DNA of 64,000 bases from Jaltomata sinuosa (GCA_003996215.1 QJPP01000028.1:806001-870000); one strand, 5' to 3'. Positions 11,324 through 24,297 are shown, counted from the first letter of the stretch. The notes: a model not told the origin generated them from the letters alone. Numbers and translations: made by a program.

Positions 11324-12192
11324 GATCAATCAATCTTCCCTTCAATGTTTTTATTCCTTATGAACTTTTGAGACAATTGAAGAGAGAACTCACTTACTTC
11401 ATTAGGAAAAAATAAGGTACATGACTATGGTTGTTGAAACTGTGGCACCAATTATATATTAGCAGCTATCTTGGGAAAAAAGATGAGGAAAAGAATGTTG
11501 GAATATAAAAAAAAGGAATAATGATGGATCTTTCCACTTTATTAAGCTGGAGACTTTACTTTTTACTTTAAAAGCGCAGGCTTCGGAGACCTAGGACCTT
11601 GGTTTAGTAATGAATGAAGGGAAACTCTTTGAGCTTTCTCCGCCGGCTTATGTAATGGTCGATAGAATTAGGGTAGTGGTGAACCATATGAAAGATTTGA
11701 AATTTTGAATGAAGACAAGACAACATGGACCAGCCTGTATTAGTTAAAGTTACCGATTGATTCCCCTTCTTTATTTTCATTTCCCTTATGCTGTAATATT
11801 ATATTATCCGTATGTGAAATTTGTATGATTTCTCCAAATGATCTCACAATAAGAATATTTTTATATCTTATCTAGGAGTATAATTTTTTTTTAATTAACC
11901 AATGTGGAACTTTCATTAGCGCACCAAAAAAAATTCTCGCAAGCCAATATGACTTACTTGGCCAAGTATGTTGAATCTTGTTTACTTTCCATATTTAGGC
12001 CTGTGTTGGGTTTCCCACATGGCCATGCTAGTTAGGTTACTGATAATTTAGTGGAAAGTCCAGATTGTGTCCATCAAGATTCAAGAATCATATCAGACAT
12101 AGTATCACTTTTAATCAGGTGAACTTTGCAAAAAGTACTAGTAATACGTTACCTGTACAATATGTTAGCCTCACTTGCTCATATTTTTTAAT

Positions 12193-12573
12193 ATATGGAA
12201 AAATTACTCAAATGACTACTTTTTAATAAATAATTACCGTTGTTAGTGATATTTTTTATTTATTACCATCTATAGCAATACTATGATAAATCTGCACTAT
12301 GTATTAAAAGTGAATTATGCATGCAATATAGATGTATTATAAGTGTTTTAAAATGTATTATGCTTGTTTGGTAAGAAATTAGCACAATGTATTATAAGTG
12401 TATTAAAATGTGTGATAAATGTATTATCTATGAATAAAACTTGTATTATATGTGTTTTATAAATTGTTCTTTGCAATATGTATTATAAGTGTCTAGTAAA
12501 AAAAATTGTTATTGCTATAGATGGTAAATATTTTCTTAATATAACATATCTATGTAAATTTCTCATTTAATAT
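12193..12573. mobile_element. AT-rich MITE
   Basis: Inverted segments accatctatagcaata (about 12,266-12,281) and tattgctatagatggt (about 12,510-12,525) bracket a core built of repeated tgtattataagtgt motifs. The outer arms are more diverged, so ends are approximate. Confidence 0.5.
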
Positions 12574-13998
12574 ATTAAAAAGGCCTTTTACATTAATAAT
12601 GAGACAAGCTTTAAAACAACGAATCGTACAGTCACTAGCTAATGGGCAGCAGAAAAGGAACATTTACCCAAAAAGTTGAGAGAAGTTGAATCTCATCACC
12701 TATTTGAAATCCTTACTCGAAACTCAAAATACAACCAAATAGGATACTTTAGTCAAATCGAATAAACATCACTTGCATTGCGCTTGAACAATTAAAACAA
12801 TCACCATCAACTAACAACTTTGGTGCATACAGATTCACAGTAAAATTTCTCACATGATCAGTAGGCATGTTAGATCGATTACGTGTAATGTATTAATACT
12901 TTTTGTTCAAAGTTTGCAAGATTAAAAGTGATTGTGTCTGATAGATATTATTCTGGATGGATGCAATCTGTTAACAGCAAAGCCATATAGTGGAAATAAT
13001 TGATAATAAGATAGTGAGGAAAAGCTAGAGAGCATCTTCCTTTAGCATTTTAGCCAGCCAAATGCATACACATGTCATACACTTGTTTCAAAGGAATTTC
13101 AACCTGTACATTAATACTTCCCCTGGTCTCCATATTCCTCTCGTAATATATTAGTTTAAACATAACGTGTATTGAAGATTTGGAAACACAACTTCTTGCA
13201 ACTGCTGCAAGGCAAAGCGAGAAAAACTTAACCATAAAGATTAATTAGAGACAGATATTCAACATAATTTCAGGTTTTGTTTGCCAGCATCACTCTAATC
13301 CTCCTATTAAATTCGAAAATGACACCAGCGTTGCTTGCATAACTGGCATTGGAGTTCGCCAGTTAAAAGAGAACGAACCCAGAAAAACACGAGAGCACAA
13401 AAAAAATTCCCAAGAAAATCTCCTTTCAAGTTCACAGAATAACAAGTAATCTCACAAAATACAGAGAGGCAGCTGTCGACAACAAGATCATAAGCGATTT
13501 ATACACAAACAAAGCCTTGTTCACCCACGAGGCGATTTGAAAAAAAATCCTTAAGAAAAAAGACACCCCAGGAATATTCATAGTAGATCAGGCAAAAACT
13601 TTAAGCTAAACTCAGCTTTACTGCAGTTTAGAACAGTACGAGTAGCAAGGAGTTTATCAAAGACATTAATAAGAATGGACCTCTAATACAGACCCCAATT
13701 TTCTAGGAAATACCTACTGTGCACCTAAATCCAAAAGTTACTTTAAACGTACATGAATGGTGGTAGAAGTCAGTACCATAGTAAGAATTCAAGGAAATTT
13801 ACAACCCGTGGCTGATCTGCAGAATATAGCAGATTGTTACTTGAGAAAGCTGCCACGTCAAAGAAAACTATAGATTGCACCATCCACGCTATATTAAAGC
13901 GCAGCGCAATATAGCAAGTTTCCACAACTGCTGCTCCTATACAAATAGCAAAGAGGCTGTTACTACAAGTCCAACGTAGCAGTCAACAAAGAATTAGT

Positions 13999-14235
13999 AG
14001 AAAGCTATCTGGGAGCTATTAGCTTTTATGCTTCTAAGCTTAGACAACAACTGCGATATAATAAGAGTTTTATAAAGCTAATAAACAGCATAAGATTACT
14101 GGTAAAATCATTGAATGAGAAGCCAATCTGGGAGCTAAAAGTTTCATGCTTCTCTGCTTTGACCTAGCTCTGATTTAATAACTATTTTTTAAAGCTAAAC
14201 TGCATAAGACTGCTTGGTAAATGAATGAGAGACAC
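13999..14235. repeat. Two-copy direct repeat, ~118 bp
   Basis: A segment with tctgggagcta, then ttatgcttct/ttcatgcttct, then aaagctaa and gcataaga occurs twice, 118 bp apart. The copies are diverged. Confidence 0.6.
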
Positions 14236-14564
14236 CTGAAACTATCCAATGACCCGGGGAATTATCACCAATAAAGGGGAAAATAAAAGGCAAAACATGC
14301 CGAAGACCATATTAAGTAATATTTGGAGGAACTGAGGTATACTCAGAACACATGTGATGCTGTTTCCACAACAGAAGGGGAACACTTAACAGAAGGGCCC
14401 AGGAAACAAAAGGTTACCTGCTTAGGAATAACGCAGGCATAAAGTCAACATGAAGCCGATAAATATACATTAGAGCCGACTGTTAAAATGCCACGAAGAT
14501 ACAATAACAGATACATCAGTCTCTGCATAAAATGATACAGTGACTCATCATGCTTGAAGCATAA

Positions 14565-15678
14565 GTCTTAATACATAGTTTACCGTGAGATTGTAACCAA
14601 ATCCCTTTTACACACCTCTCCTTCACGGAGAACCTTTTACACACTTAAAACGTTTCACGAAGCGTGTCTAATAAACACCACTTTTGCTAAAATCTACTAA
14701 AACATTGTGTGACGTAAACACGCGCATGCCATGTAGGATTACTCGTTCTGTATTTCTAACTAACTCTCTTTTCCCCTTTGACAATTCACAACATACCTCT
14801 TCTCTCTTTCTCCACTGTGAAGAACCAAGTTTTTTTTTTTGAGAAGGTATTCTATTCCAAAAAATCAGAACCTGCCACAACATGTTACAGGTTCATAATT
14901 ACAATTGTGGAGAGTAACAGGAAGATCTTCAACCCTATTGCAAACTTTACAAAGAACCTAAAACATCATTAACTGATTCTAGATCTTCCATGTACTCATT
15001 CAAGATTTACCCATTCACTTTAGCTCTAACAAGATTCCACTTCAATACCAATGCAAAAGCTCATTATTACTACAACAAGAAGCTCGTAAAATTAAACCCC
15101 AGCTTCTCTTTGTTCGAAATTACAAATTCAACAAACGGGTGCTTATCTCCTCTCCACTTTCTTTCCTATGTTTCTTGCATTTTCTTGTATCAACCCCTTT
15201 GTGGAAGGTTTTTATTTCCTCTATTTCTTGCATTTCATTGCCATTTTTTCATGCAACCGGTGAGCTCTTCTTCACTTCACTGTATTTCTTGTGTTAGGAA
15301 GGTATTCATTTTTTGTCTACTTTTTAATGTTTTGAAAAGGTAGTGGAAGCTTGCTCCATGGATAGCAATGGAGATGAAGATGGGTTTAAGCAAAGGAGGA
15401 TTAAAAATGGGTCTTTTAACCCTAGTGGAGTCAAAATAGGTGCCGGGCTTTGTTGACTCCAGATATAGACCGCTGATATGAGTAAGTAAAGAGTAAAGAC
15501 TTAATTAAAGCCTTTCACGCGCTCTTTTGTTAGTGTTTGGCGCACATGCCAGTTGAGCAAAAGTGGCGTGCATTAGACACACTCCGTGAAACATCCGGTG
15601 TGTAAAAGGTTTCCGTAAAGGAAAGGCATGTAAAGAAGATTTGACCACAAGCTCAAGGGGTAAACTATGTATTAAGCC
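14565..15678. mobile_element. Long-TIR Mutator-like element, 1.1 kb
   Basis: Both ends read inwards cttaatacatagtttacc and share about 150 bp of inverted homology, including aaccttttacacac and gtttcacgaagcgtgtctaa / gtttcacggagtgtgtctaa. Flanks gaagcataa and gaaacttaa may be a decayed 9-bp duplication. No transposase is visible. The interior (about 14,990-15,450) is unlike the arms and could be captured host sequence. Confidence 0.7.
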
Positions 15679-16532
15679 GAAACTTAATGCAGAGAAGCCC
15701 TCAGCTTGTTCATATCTTCTGTGATTCAGAACAACAAGGCATCTTCAACTTTAATTTCTTTAGCTCCTAGAATCGCTTCTCTCAAAAATGTTTAACATTT
15801 TTACTGGAGACAAGCTTAGCGTGTAGTTTCTCATGATAACTTTAATTTGACTATTTTCTTCATAATACAATTTCATTACTGAAGCAGTCAGTCTCAAAAA
15901 ATAATACAACTTTCCTCAAAGTGCACTTTCTATAGCCTGTAGATCCAGCCTCTCATAGGTTTACATGATCCTCAGCTTTTCTAATGATCCAGTTGAGTCA
16001 ATCGTGACATCAAGGTTTGACAAGCACAAGGGCAAGTTTGACAACATAGCTTCTTTGATACTTATCCAAACAAGGATATGCAAGCGCGTGAGGGAAATGA
16101 ACAGAGACACAGCATTGCCTTGGCAGAAGTAACAAGTGATTCGATGTAGGTATCCCGTGGAATTAGTCGAGGTGCGTGCAAGCTGGCCCGGACACCACAG
16201 TTATCAAAAAAAAAAGGAGTAAAAAGTGATTTGATCAACCCTCATCTGGCTATCAAATCAGATACTTTCTTGTTTCAAGTTGGAGAGAGGTTTTAGAAAG
16301 TAACATTGTTCTTTAGTTTTAGCAAAGGGAAATACAAACTAAATAGCTCATTGAAGGACAAAAATTTGTACTAGTAAGTAAAAGTAAAATTATTTCAAGC
16401 ATGAATAGACCATGTTAATTTACAGACACTAGGAAAACAAAACAAACAGCCCATACATGCATAAAGAAGAATGAATAAACATAATGGAAGATCTCAGGAT
16501 AGTAACTGACACGAAATGGAACTCCGTGGAAG
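15679..16532. other. PRA1A 3' flank
   Basis: Holds the truncated SINE at 16,146-16,223 and otherwise no gene signal. Confidence 0.5.
16146..16223 (+). mobile_element. 5'-truncated SINE with TSD
   Basis: Only the 3' part (taggtatcccgtggaattag to ttatc plus A tail) is present, flanked by aagtgattcgat (16,134-16,145) and aagtgatttgat (16,224-16,235). It is the tail of the SINE family seen complete at 8,834-9,050. Confidence 0.75.
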
Positions 16533-19500
16533 CTACAGCTCGCTATAGTTGCGCCAGACAGCTCGAAATTCCTCACGGAATGTGTTAAGGCGAGCCTTCA
16601 GATTAGGTGTCCTAAAGCTTGCATGAAGAAGAGTGGCTGAGAGAGAGAAGACAAAGAGAGAGTCATTATTCATGCTGAAACATATATTTGGAATAACACA
16701 TTTCATAAGAAGAAAGAGAGTACTTACAAAGAAGCCCTATAGCCAATGCCCATAAGACAGTTAAGAGGCCACAGGAAGTAAACCAAAGGAAGAAGCTCGC
16801 TGCAAAATGTAGAAAAAATGACACAACACCATTTCATCTCAAAACTACTGAAGTTTGGATAGGAAAGAAAAAACACAGAGAGAGAAATAATGAAAAGATA
16901 AAAGAGCCTAACGCTTCCAATACCTAGAGAGAATACCAAGACAAACACCCAGCGAGGCCTTCCACAAATGAAAATTGCTCGTTTAGCAGATGGACGCCCT
17001 CGAATAACTGGCCTGAAAAATGGTCAATATATTTCAGCATCAGTAGTGCATATGGCTTACTTTTAAACTTCAAATTCATGCAGACTCACGTGAGTGGAGG
17101 CCTCATTTTTGCAGCTAAATGAGGAGAAAACTGCCTGACAGTTCTTGTCACCTTTTCACTAAAAGTGCCTGCGAAACTGGTGGACCAAATATTAACATCA
17201 TGAAAAAGATGCAATAAGAAGATGTAAATGAAGTTAGGGGGGCCTTTGATTCACATGTTAATTATGTGAGGATTATAATGCACGGGATTGTTTATGCCAT
17301 GATTTATACTGAAGGGATTTAAATAATGAAGAGACTGTTATACAAGAATTAAATGGGAAACATGGACAGTGATGATTCATATAGCCGACCTCAACTTGTT
17401 TGGAACTACGGTGTAGTTGTTATTCTTGTTGAGGTAAATCTTTTGATTTTCCACTTTTACTTTACAACTAATTAACCCTACTTGTTGCGTCACTTAATGT
17501 TCTTTTTGGTGAAATTTGTTTCAACTTCTTCCACGCCTTTATCTTTTATTGTTATTTTAAGTACATCTCCTTTGATCAAATTTGTATTCAAGAATATAAT
17601 GGTAATATTGTTATACATGAATAACTTACTTTAAAAGGGTATTCTTGCCTTGTTAATATACGTATTCTTTTGCCACATTCTATCCCGCATAAAATAATAT
17701 ATAGATTCACGCATAACTCAATGCTGGGATAGTTTAACACTACCAATCAAACGCTGCATTAGTTATATTATGATTTTTTTTTCTTATGCGACTAACCAAA
17801 CATTGTATAAGCTTATGGGGGATTTTACGCAGGGATTAATCATTCCAATAGAATGAACCAACCGACCTCTTATGTTTCTCATGCTTTTCTATGCTAACAG
17901 ATAAGCTGCAGACAATGTAAATAAGTGAACAGATTGATGCTGAAAACGGTTATTCCTTAAGGTACATTCATTCTGGTTGAGGCGAAAAGGCAACCTATGA
18001 AAAAAATTATCAACCAGGAAAGGAGAAGGAAAAATACTTTCTTTTAAAGCATTAAGCATCCAGGTAAAAGCAGAGGCTTCCAAAAAAATTCAAATGGTTA
18101 CTCACTTTTTTTTTGGTATAACTATCAACTTTCATTAATTACCAAGTGTATAAGTAACAAAACAAGTCAGACACAAACACTGTCTGCTGTATCTTAAAGA
18201 AATAAAACACTTTCAGACCTCTGGGCCTCTAAGGACTCCTATGCTATTACTTAGCAAATACTAAGGAAATGGTTACTCACTTTTCTTTTCATTTGAAGGG
18301 CAGGTTGCTCAAGGATAAGGGAGATGTTAGTTCCTTATCCTTAAAATTCATATTTTTTAAGCATCTCTGCGTCTGGAGTACTCTTTCCTTGCGGTACATT
18401 CAATATAAAGAGTACCCCTCATTTGAGTTTTAGTGCTCAATAAGTCCCAAGAAATAACTATATGCTACAAACATTATTATCAACCCTTCAAGGAATCGAA
18501 GAAAAACTAAGAAAGGTTGTTGAGAATCCCAAAGAATTAACTCTAGAAAAGCATCTGGTTTAGATCAAGCAAATCTTTTTATATTTTAGTAAGGTAGTTC
18601 AAGTCAATCTTAAGAGATATGACTGCAGAAATATATACAAAAGGAAGAAAGAAAGAGAAGAATAGGGTCTTATCCCACCGAAAATGACTCATCCCATGTT
18701 TTCTTTTGCAAGAACAAAAAGAGAGATGACTTCTAAACTGCATATTCACTTAAGCACCATAAATGTCGAGGGAACTTGGGCCAAGGACTTCTTTTTGAGA
18801 AGACAATTAATTAACATAGACCTATTAACCTAGTCATTGCAAGGGAAATGGGAGTCCAAGCAAGTCATCTACAACCACAGTGCAGACAAATATCCTCTTG
18901 TTCTTTTTTGTCTTAATGAGTAACCTAAGAAATACCTTTATACAAAAAAACAAAGCGGGAGGTAGCCTATTTATCCCTAAAAAATCCCCAACTAAGAGTT
19001 AAATGTTGCTCATATACCAATTCCATGGGAAACTGATTTATAACCAGAAAATAGATGTGGACGGTAAGATTGTCAATTCTCACCAATGTTGAAAAAGTTA
19101 AATAGTGCTTAACGTATACACAGATTACTACGAAATAGCATTGCGGTTTCTATAGACAAATTCCTCCATCTTACTATGCGAGATCTTCTCTCACATTCTA
19201 TTTGTAGTTTTGTACAGATTGAAACATCGAGGAACCATCAGTTTGCTAATAGATTTCATTAACCCAACCAATTATTGTTTGTTTTTTAAGATGATAAGAC
19301 AAAGACTAACCCAAAAAAAAAAGTTACAGCTAAACTAATTATCATGTTATTTTTTGTCTACAAGCAAAATCTTAAGGACTAAGAGAAGATCTAATAGCAA
19401 TCAAAGGTACTATGAATAAGAATCCAAGTCGAAGCTGAGAAACACATTGATTCATATCAAGCAGAACACCATGTTATCTAATAGTCCAAAAAGAACTACG

Positions 19501-21673
19501 CAGAGCTAGGCAATCCTATACAGCAATCCAAAACATATCCAGGTGAGCAAAGAAGTTACTCTCACTGTCTCCAAATATTATACAATGTAAGAAAGCATGA
19601 TAATGTTAGTAACATATTTTGCCAAAAACTTAGCATAGTATACAGAGGCAGAAATGGAAAATCTAATCAAATCTTGATTTAATAAGAAAAAATTTCTGAT
19701 GGAAAACCAAAAATCTAATCAGATTATGCAACAAACTTTCACTCATGGATATAACAGTCAATAAATAGAATACCTGTCATTTAGAAAAGCAATACTAAGA
19801 GTTGTCAAAAGAGCAGCAACAATAGCAAGTGGCCTCCTAAGAAACCCCAGTGCTGCAATACAAAAAGCACATGAAGTTATTCGTAAATCCAAAGAGAATG
19901 CCCGATCTAAAAATCATCTATATTGGGTAATACATGAGTATTTGTTTCTTACCAAGAATAGACACAATCATAATGAAGTAATTTGTCCGGTAGCTGCAAC
20001 CATATACAAAACGGAAACCCGAAGAATAAGAATTAGTATAGTTTCTCCACAAGTTTGAAACCCTATAGCACCATTAAGTACTTAATAATTTTTACAATTC
20101 ATCTAGTTTCATTCCAGGCTTTGTTCTATACCAACTTTGAAAACGAACTTTTATCAAGTAAAATTGCCGATTCTGAAGATAACACACATGATATTGTAGC
20201 TTCTTAAAAGGACATCTCCGTCTGCAAACCCTAGCTATCAGAACACTTATCCAACACTAATTTGTGCATTAAATTTATTAAAAAATTTGGAAAGCCTGGA
20301 AGTGTTTTACCAGCAACTAATCTACTGAACAAACATTAATCCTTGCATTCAATGATAACCTATAGGAAAATTAGTTTAGAAGTAATTTACATATCTGAAT
20401 AATGTTTATTTCGTCTGAAAACACTAACTACCAATAAAATATCAAGCACGAATTCGTGCATTCAATTAATTCAAAAATTATACGAGCGCGAAAAATATTT
20501 ATCTAGCAATAATTAACTTATCAATCACTAATTCATGCATTGAATTGATTAAAAATTAGAACATTTCGGAAGTACTCTATTTATGAAAAGCTAATCAGGT
20601 GATTAAATCAATTGCTCAACACCAATTCCATTCCTTCTGAAACAAGCAACTATCAAACACTAATTCGTGAATTCAATGGATAGAAAATTTTGAAGCTAGG
20701 AAAAAAGTAGCAATTAATCAACTTATCAATGGGTAATTCATGCGTTGAATTGATTAGAAATTAGAACATCTCCGAAAATTTTAGCAAGTAATCTGTTTAT
20801 GAAAAGCTAATCAGCTGATTCAATCAATTTGCTGAACACTAAATCCGTTCCTTCTGATAGAAGCTTTTATCAAACACTAATATGTGAATTCAATTGAAGC
20901 TAGAAAAAGTATAACAATTAATCTACTTAACTAATCAATCGCTAATTAGTACACTCGATTGATTAAAATAACCAAAGCACCTCAGGAAAATTTATAGCTA
21001 GAAACTAAACTGAAACGTTAATCCACTCATACAATTGCCTAAAAAGGAAGGAAAGCCTTGGAGTAACCGGTAAAGTTATTATCATATGATCAAGCCGTGG
21101 AAACATCAAATGCAGAGTAAAACTGTACACAATAGATCCTTGTGATCTGGCTCTTCACCGAGCTGTTTTTATTTATTTTTTACAATTGCCTGAAAATTAC
21201 TGGTTTAGAGAGATAAAGGCAGAAGCTTCTATCGAACACTAATTCGCAAAATTCAATTGATAGAAAAATTTGAAGCTAGGAAAAAATAGCAATTAATCTA
21301 CTTAATTAATCAATCGCTAATTAATACACTCGATTGAATTAAAAAAAAAAAACACCTCAGGAAATTTTTTAGCAAAGTTATTATCATATGATCAAGCCGT
21401 GGAAACAGTCTCTTGCAGAAATGAGTAAAACCATATACAATAGATCCTTGTGGTCCGGCCCTTCCTGGAGCTGCCTTTTTTTTTTTACAATTGCCAGAAA
21501 ATTACAGGTACTTACTAGTATAGATTGCACTTGAGTCGACTGTTCCATTTGGATGAAGATCGGGGAAAAGTGAATCGGGAGAAGAATTCAGAGAAAGGAC
21601 GCGGTGGAGATGACCAGTCGACTTCCCGTAGAGCTTCGATCAGATCTTCTGTAGTTACGGTGCCCCAATCCAT
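16533..21673 (-). CDS. PRA1A: PRA1 family protein A (prenylated Rab acceptor), 7 exons
   Basis: Membrane protein of the PRA1/Yip family, acting in ER-Golgi-endosome traffic with Rab GTPases. Exons in transcript order: 21516-21673, 19953-19993, 19774-19852, 17090-17176, 16924-17012, 16728-16799, 16533-16636. All junctions are GT-AG; total 209 aa. Start MDWGTVTTEDLIEALREVDW was chosen because the Arabidopsis A-group protein begins the same way; the frame stays open further upstream into the leader. Two broad hydrophobic hairpins lie at about 60-92 and 138-178. The A-group C-terminus LKARLNTFREEFRAVWRNYS is intact. Introns 1 and 3 carry degenerate repeats and retroposons. A tRNA-Val gene sits 218 bp upstream on the same strand. 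Confidence 0.95.
17388..17445 (+). mobile_element. LINE/SINE 3' tail remnant
   Basis: gccgacctcaacttgtttgg followed by aactacggtgtagttgtt and a decayed TTG run resembles the common plant LINE/SINE tail ending in TTG repeats. It lies in PRA1A intron 3 inside an AT-rich, possibly transposon-derived stretch (17,230-17,860). Confidence 0.5.
18110..18266 (-). mobile_element. Retroposon, minus orientation, 18-bp TSD
   Basis: Flanked by a perfect repeat aaatggttactcactttt (18,092-18,109 and 18,267-18,284). The insert begins with a T run, so its poly(A) tail reads on the minus strand, matching the transcription direction of the host gene. Size (157 bp) suits a SINE or a truncated LINE. Intron 3 of PRA1A. 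Confidence 0.85.
20220..21340. repeat. Degenerate tandem repeats in PRA1A intron 1
   Basis: Variants of aacactaattcgtgaattca with ttgatagaaaa, alternating with aatcaatcgctaatt and cactcgattgatta, recur at least nine times. Spacing is irregular. Two SINE remnants (21,060-21,180 and 21,371-21,490) are embedded or adjacent. Confidence 0.7.
21060..21180 (+). mobile_element. Decayed SINE
   Basis: ggagtaaccggtaaagttat, atgatcaagccgtggaaac, tagatccttgtgatctggct and a final T run follow the same order as the SINE at 4,905-5,046, with internal losses. Confidence 0.55.
21371..21490 (+). mobile_element. Decayed SINE
   Basis: Carries atgatcaagccgtggaaac, agtctcttgcagaaatg, tagatccttgtggtccggcc and a T run. 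Same family as the copy 300 bp upstream, but better preserved in the middle. Confidence 0.6.
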
Positions 21674-21848
21674 TTTTTTGCCTTCGATTGATTCACGAGA
21701 AAACCTTAACAAATCCTGTGAATTTTTCGTACAAGAGAAGTTTTTTTCAGAAAGGAAAAAAAATGATTGTGTTTTTGAGGATGAGAAAAGCGAGTAAACG
21801 ACGACTAGTTGGAGCCTGGAGGAGAGGAAAAACAAAAAGAGACGTGTG

Positions 21849-21864
21849 ATATATATATATACTG
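21849..21864 (-). promoter_or_regulatory. TATA region of PRA1A
   Basis: An alternating TA run gives a TATATATATATA box on the minus strand about 180 bp before the PRA1A ATG. It starts only ~28 bp beyond the tRNA 3' end. Confidence 0.5.
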
Positions 21865-21891
21865 TTGAGAAAATGAAAATTGAAAAAGTAA

Positions 21892-21965
21892 TGTCTGAGC
21901 CCGGGTTCGAACCGGGGACCTCTAGTGTGTGAGACTAGCGTGATAACCGACTACACCACCCAGAC
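21892..21965 (-). tRNA. tRNA-Val (anticodon CAC)
   Basis: The acceptor arms GTCTGGG and CTCAGAC pair (one G-T), with discriminator A. The anticodon stem CTAGT/ACTAG encloses the loop CTCACAC, giving CAC. The T arm CCCGG-TTCGAAC-CCGGG contains the pol III B box; GTGGTGTAGTCGG is the A box. No intron. A T run follows about 6 bases after the 3' end as terminator. Confidence 0.95.
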
Positions 21966-22062
21966 CTGAATGTTCAAGGATGACCAGTATTTGTAATTAA
22001 TTTATTTCAAACAGCCTAGAGAGGGAAGCCCGGTGCTTTAGTTTGCCTATCTAATTAATTTA

Positions 22063-22584
22063 GAGTGAAGTATTAAAAACACACCTAAATTATCTTCTTT
22101 TATTGAGTTTCATACCTAAACTATCACTCACTAGTTTGAGAAACACACATCAACTAATATGTGATGAAGTGTGTACTACTCTATTTTATTTTTAAAAATC
22201 CTTCCACGTGGCACTCCACGTGAAAAAAAAAATCACCTTGACAAATATTAAGTAAATTATTAGTATTAAATTAAAAATTAAATATTTACTGTGTTGAGAA
22301 ATGATGAATAAGAAGGAGAGAAATTAGGGTAAAATCAATCAAAAAATAAAAAGAATGACGTGTTAGCTAAAAAAAATAAAAAATATGTCACATCATCAGA
22401 ATATTTAATGGTAAGACGCGCCTAAATGTGTTTGTATACAAACACTTAGTCCAGTTAACGTTGAGGTGTGTTTCTCAAACTAATGAGTGATAGTTTAGGT
22501 ATGAAACTCACACTTCCAATAATTTAGGTATGAAACTCAAAAAAAAAAAAAGGATAGTTTAGGTGTGTTTTTGATACTTCACTC
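22063..22584. mobile_element. Mutator-like MITE with 9-bp TSD
   Basis: Termini gagtgaagtattaaaaacac and its near-perfect complement end at 22,584. The nonamer attaattta flanks both sides (22,054-22,062; 22,585-22,593). About 90 bp of each arm pair, including acctaaactatcactca. Confidence 0.9.
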
Positions 22585-22593
22585 ATTAATTTA

Positions 22594-23249
22594 TCAAGAA
22601 ATTGTGCCAACTATAACTAAGAATAATACTTTTAGGGTGTGTTCAGTATCAAAGAGGTCAATTTTTTCATGTTCGATTGATCAAAAGATTTTAAAAAAGA
22701 TTTTTTCTAAAAAAGCAAGTTTCATGAAAATGACTTTCTTACATTTTATATGGATGATTGTTACGCATTATTTTATAATGCATCATATTGAATTGTCTTA
22801 ATGAGAAAAATAACTTCCTTACACTCTATTTTATACTTCCCTTAAAAAATATTAAGTTTTTTATTATTTTATTCTTATTTACGCCTTAAGGTATAATCTC
22901 TATTAATTAAATATCTATTCTATTTATATGTCGTCTTTTTATAATTAAAGTGTTTATAATTTTCAAAAATAATTACTCCTTATTAAAGGTAAAATAAAAA
23001 AATAGATTTAGATTTAAAATTTTAAAATAATAAATAATTTAATATAACCATCTGAAAATATCACAATAAATAACTTGTGACAAATGAGTATAACATAAAG
23101 TATTAATATTTCTGTGGTTTTCAACAGCAATAGACCACGTCGCATTTAAGTCCGTTCCCCTATGCGCCTCAAGTCAATATGTTCATCAAGCGCACGGCAC
23201 ACAATGACCTTAAGCAAACCACCAAACTTCCAACACTATCTATCCCACG
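22594..23249. other. Intergenic AT-rich DNA
   Basis: No gene or clear repeat seen; the 22,565-22,801 open frame has no recognisable domain. Confidence 0.5.
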
Positions 23250-24297
23250 TAGAGCTGTCAAAATGGGTTTGGCCCGTGAGACCGATCCAACTCAGCCTTT
23301 TTAATTAAGTAGAATTAGGTTAAGTTTTTGTAGCTCATTTAGAAGTGAGGCTTATAAGCACAGTCTCACTTGATTTATCAGTCTCAGAGGCCTAACCCGT
23401 GGCCTCAGAGGTCAGCCCGCTAAGTAAAAAATAATTAATAATATATTTATTTATCAAATAAAAAATTTAAAATAATTACACAAGGTAAAACAAAAATTAA
23501 AAGAAGTATAAAGTACATTACAAATAGACAATATAATTACTTCATTTATAATTACTTCATTTAATCAATAGTCATTAGTAATATAATACATTACATCAAT
23601 ATATTATATTATATATGATATATCATATTCATATATACATATTTTTTGCCCTTTGGTCTTCCGACTTCTCTTTGCTCATAAGCATCAAGAAAAATTAGGG
23701 CTTTTAAAAGTCGTTTCTCTTTCTTTTGTGCATAGTTTTTCTTATCTTTTTGTCCAAATCTCTGTCTTAGTTCAAATCTTCCTTCAATAAATCTCCGTCC
23801 AGTTAAAGTGAAGTTATTAAGCTCTAATTGATGGATTACGTAATTTTTAACACTTTAGAATTTTAGTTTGTAATTTTCTAACTGGGCAAAACTTTTGTGT
23901 ATAAAAGATTTATAAATTTTTAGATTATTATAATTCAGATGTGCAGAAGTATGTTGATAATCTTTTTAACTAGCTAGTTATTTTTTTGTTCTTCATTTGA
24001 TTGATATTAATTATTATCGTATACACCTGTTGTTAAAATGAAAATTTATAATGGTTGGTGATTTTATTATAATGGTTAGTGATTTTCTAGTAATTACATT
24101 TTTTTTTCGTTTATTATGTTACGGGTCACTTTTAATTTTTATTGAAGGGCCGATCCATTCTAGCCCGCGACCCGCTTAAGGTTGGATTGGATTGCTATTT
24201 TAAAAACTCTTTAGTTAAAAAGGGTCAGTCCAGCCCAACCCATTTAACTCTTTGGCTCGCTGAGGCTGAGTTGGGTTGACTCGTTTTGACAACTCTA
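23250..24297. mobile_element. hAT-like non-autonomous element, ~1.05 kb
   Basis: Ends tagagctgtcaaaatgggtt and, in reverse complement, tagagttgtcaaaacgagtc. Sub-terminal motifs (ggcccgtgagacc / cagcccaaccc) are repeated in both orientations. Flanks atcccacg and attccaca could be a decayed 8-bp duplication. No transposase. Confidence 0.65.

Larger units (their letters stand above)
11324..14564. other. Intergenic DNA
   Basis: Contains the MITE at 12,193-12,573 and a short direct repeat at 13,999-14,235. Otherwise no exon-like sequence found. Open frames such as 13,050-13,235 (-) have no recognisable domain. Confidence 0.5.

Noticed and set aside
14990..15343. 117-codon ORF inside the long-TIR element
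   Set aside because: No recognisable motif; kept only as a possible captured fragment in the findings.
21525..21797. Plus-strand 90-codon ORF opposite PRA1A exon 1
   Set aside because: Antisense shadow of a confirmed coding exon and leader.
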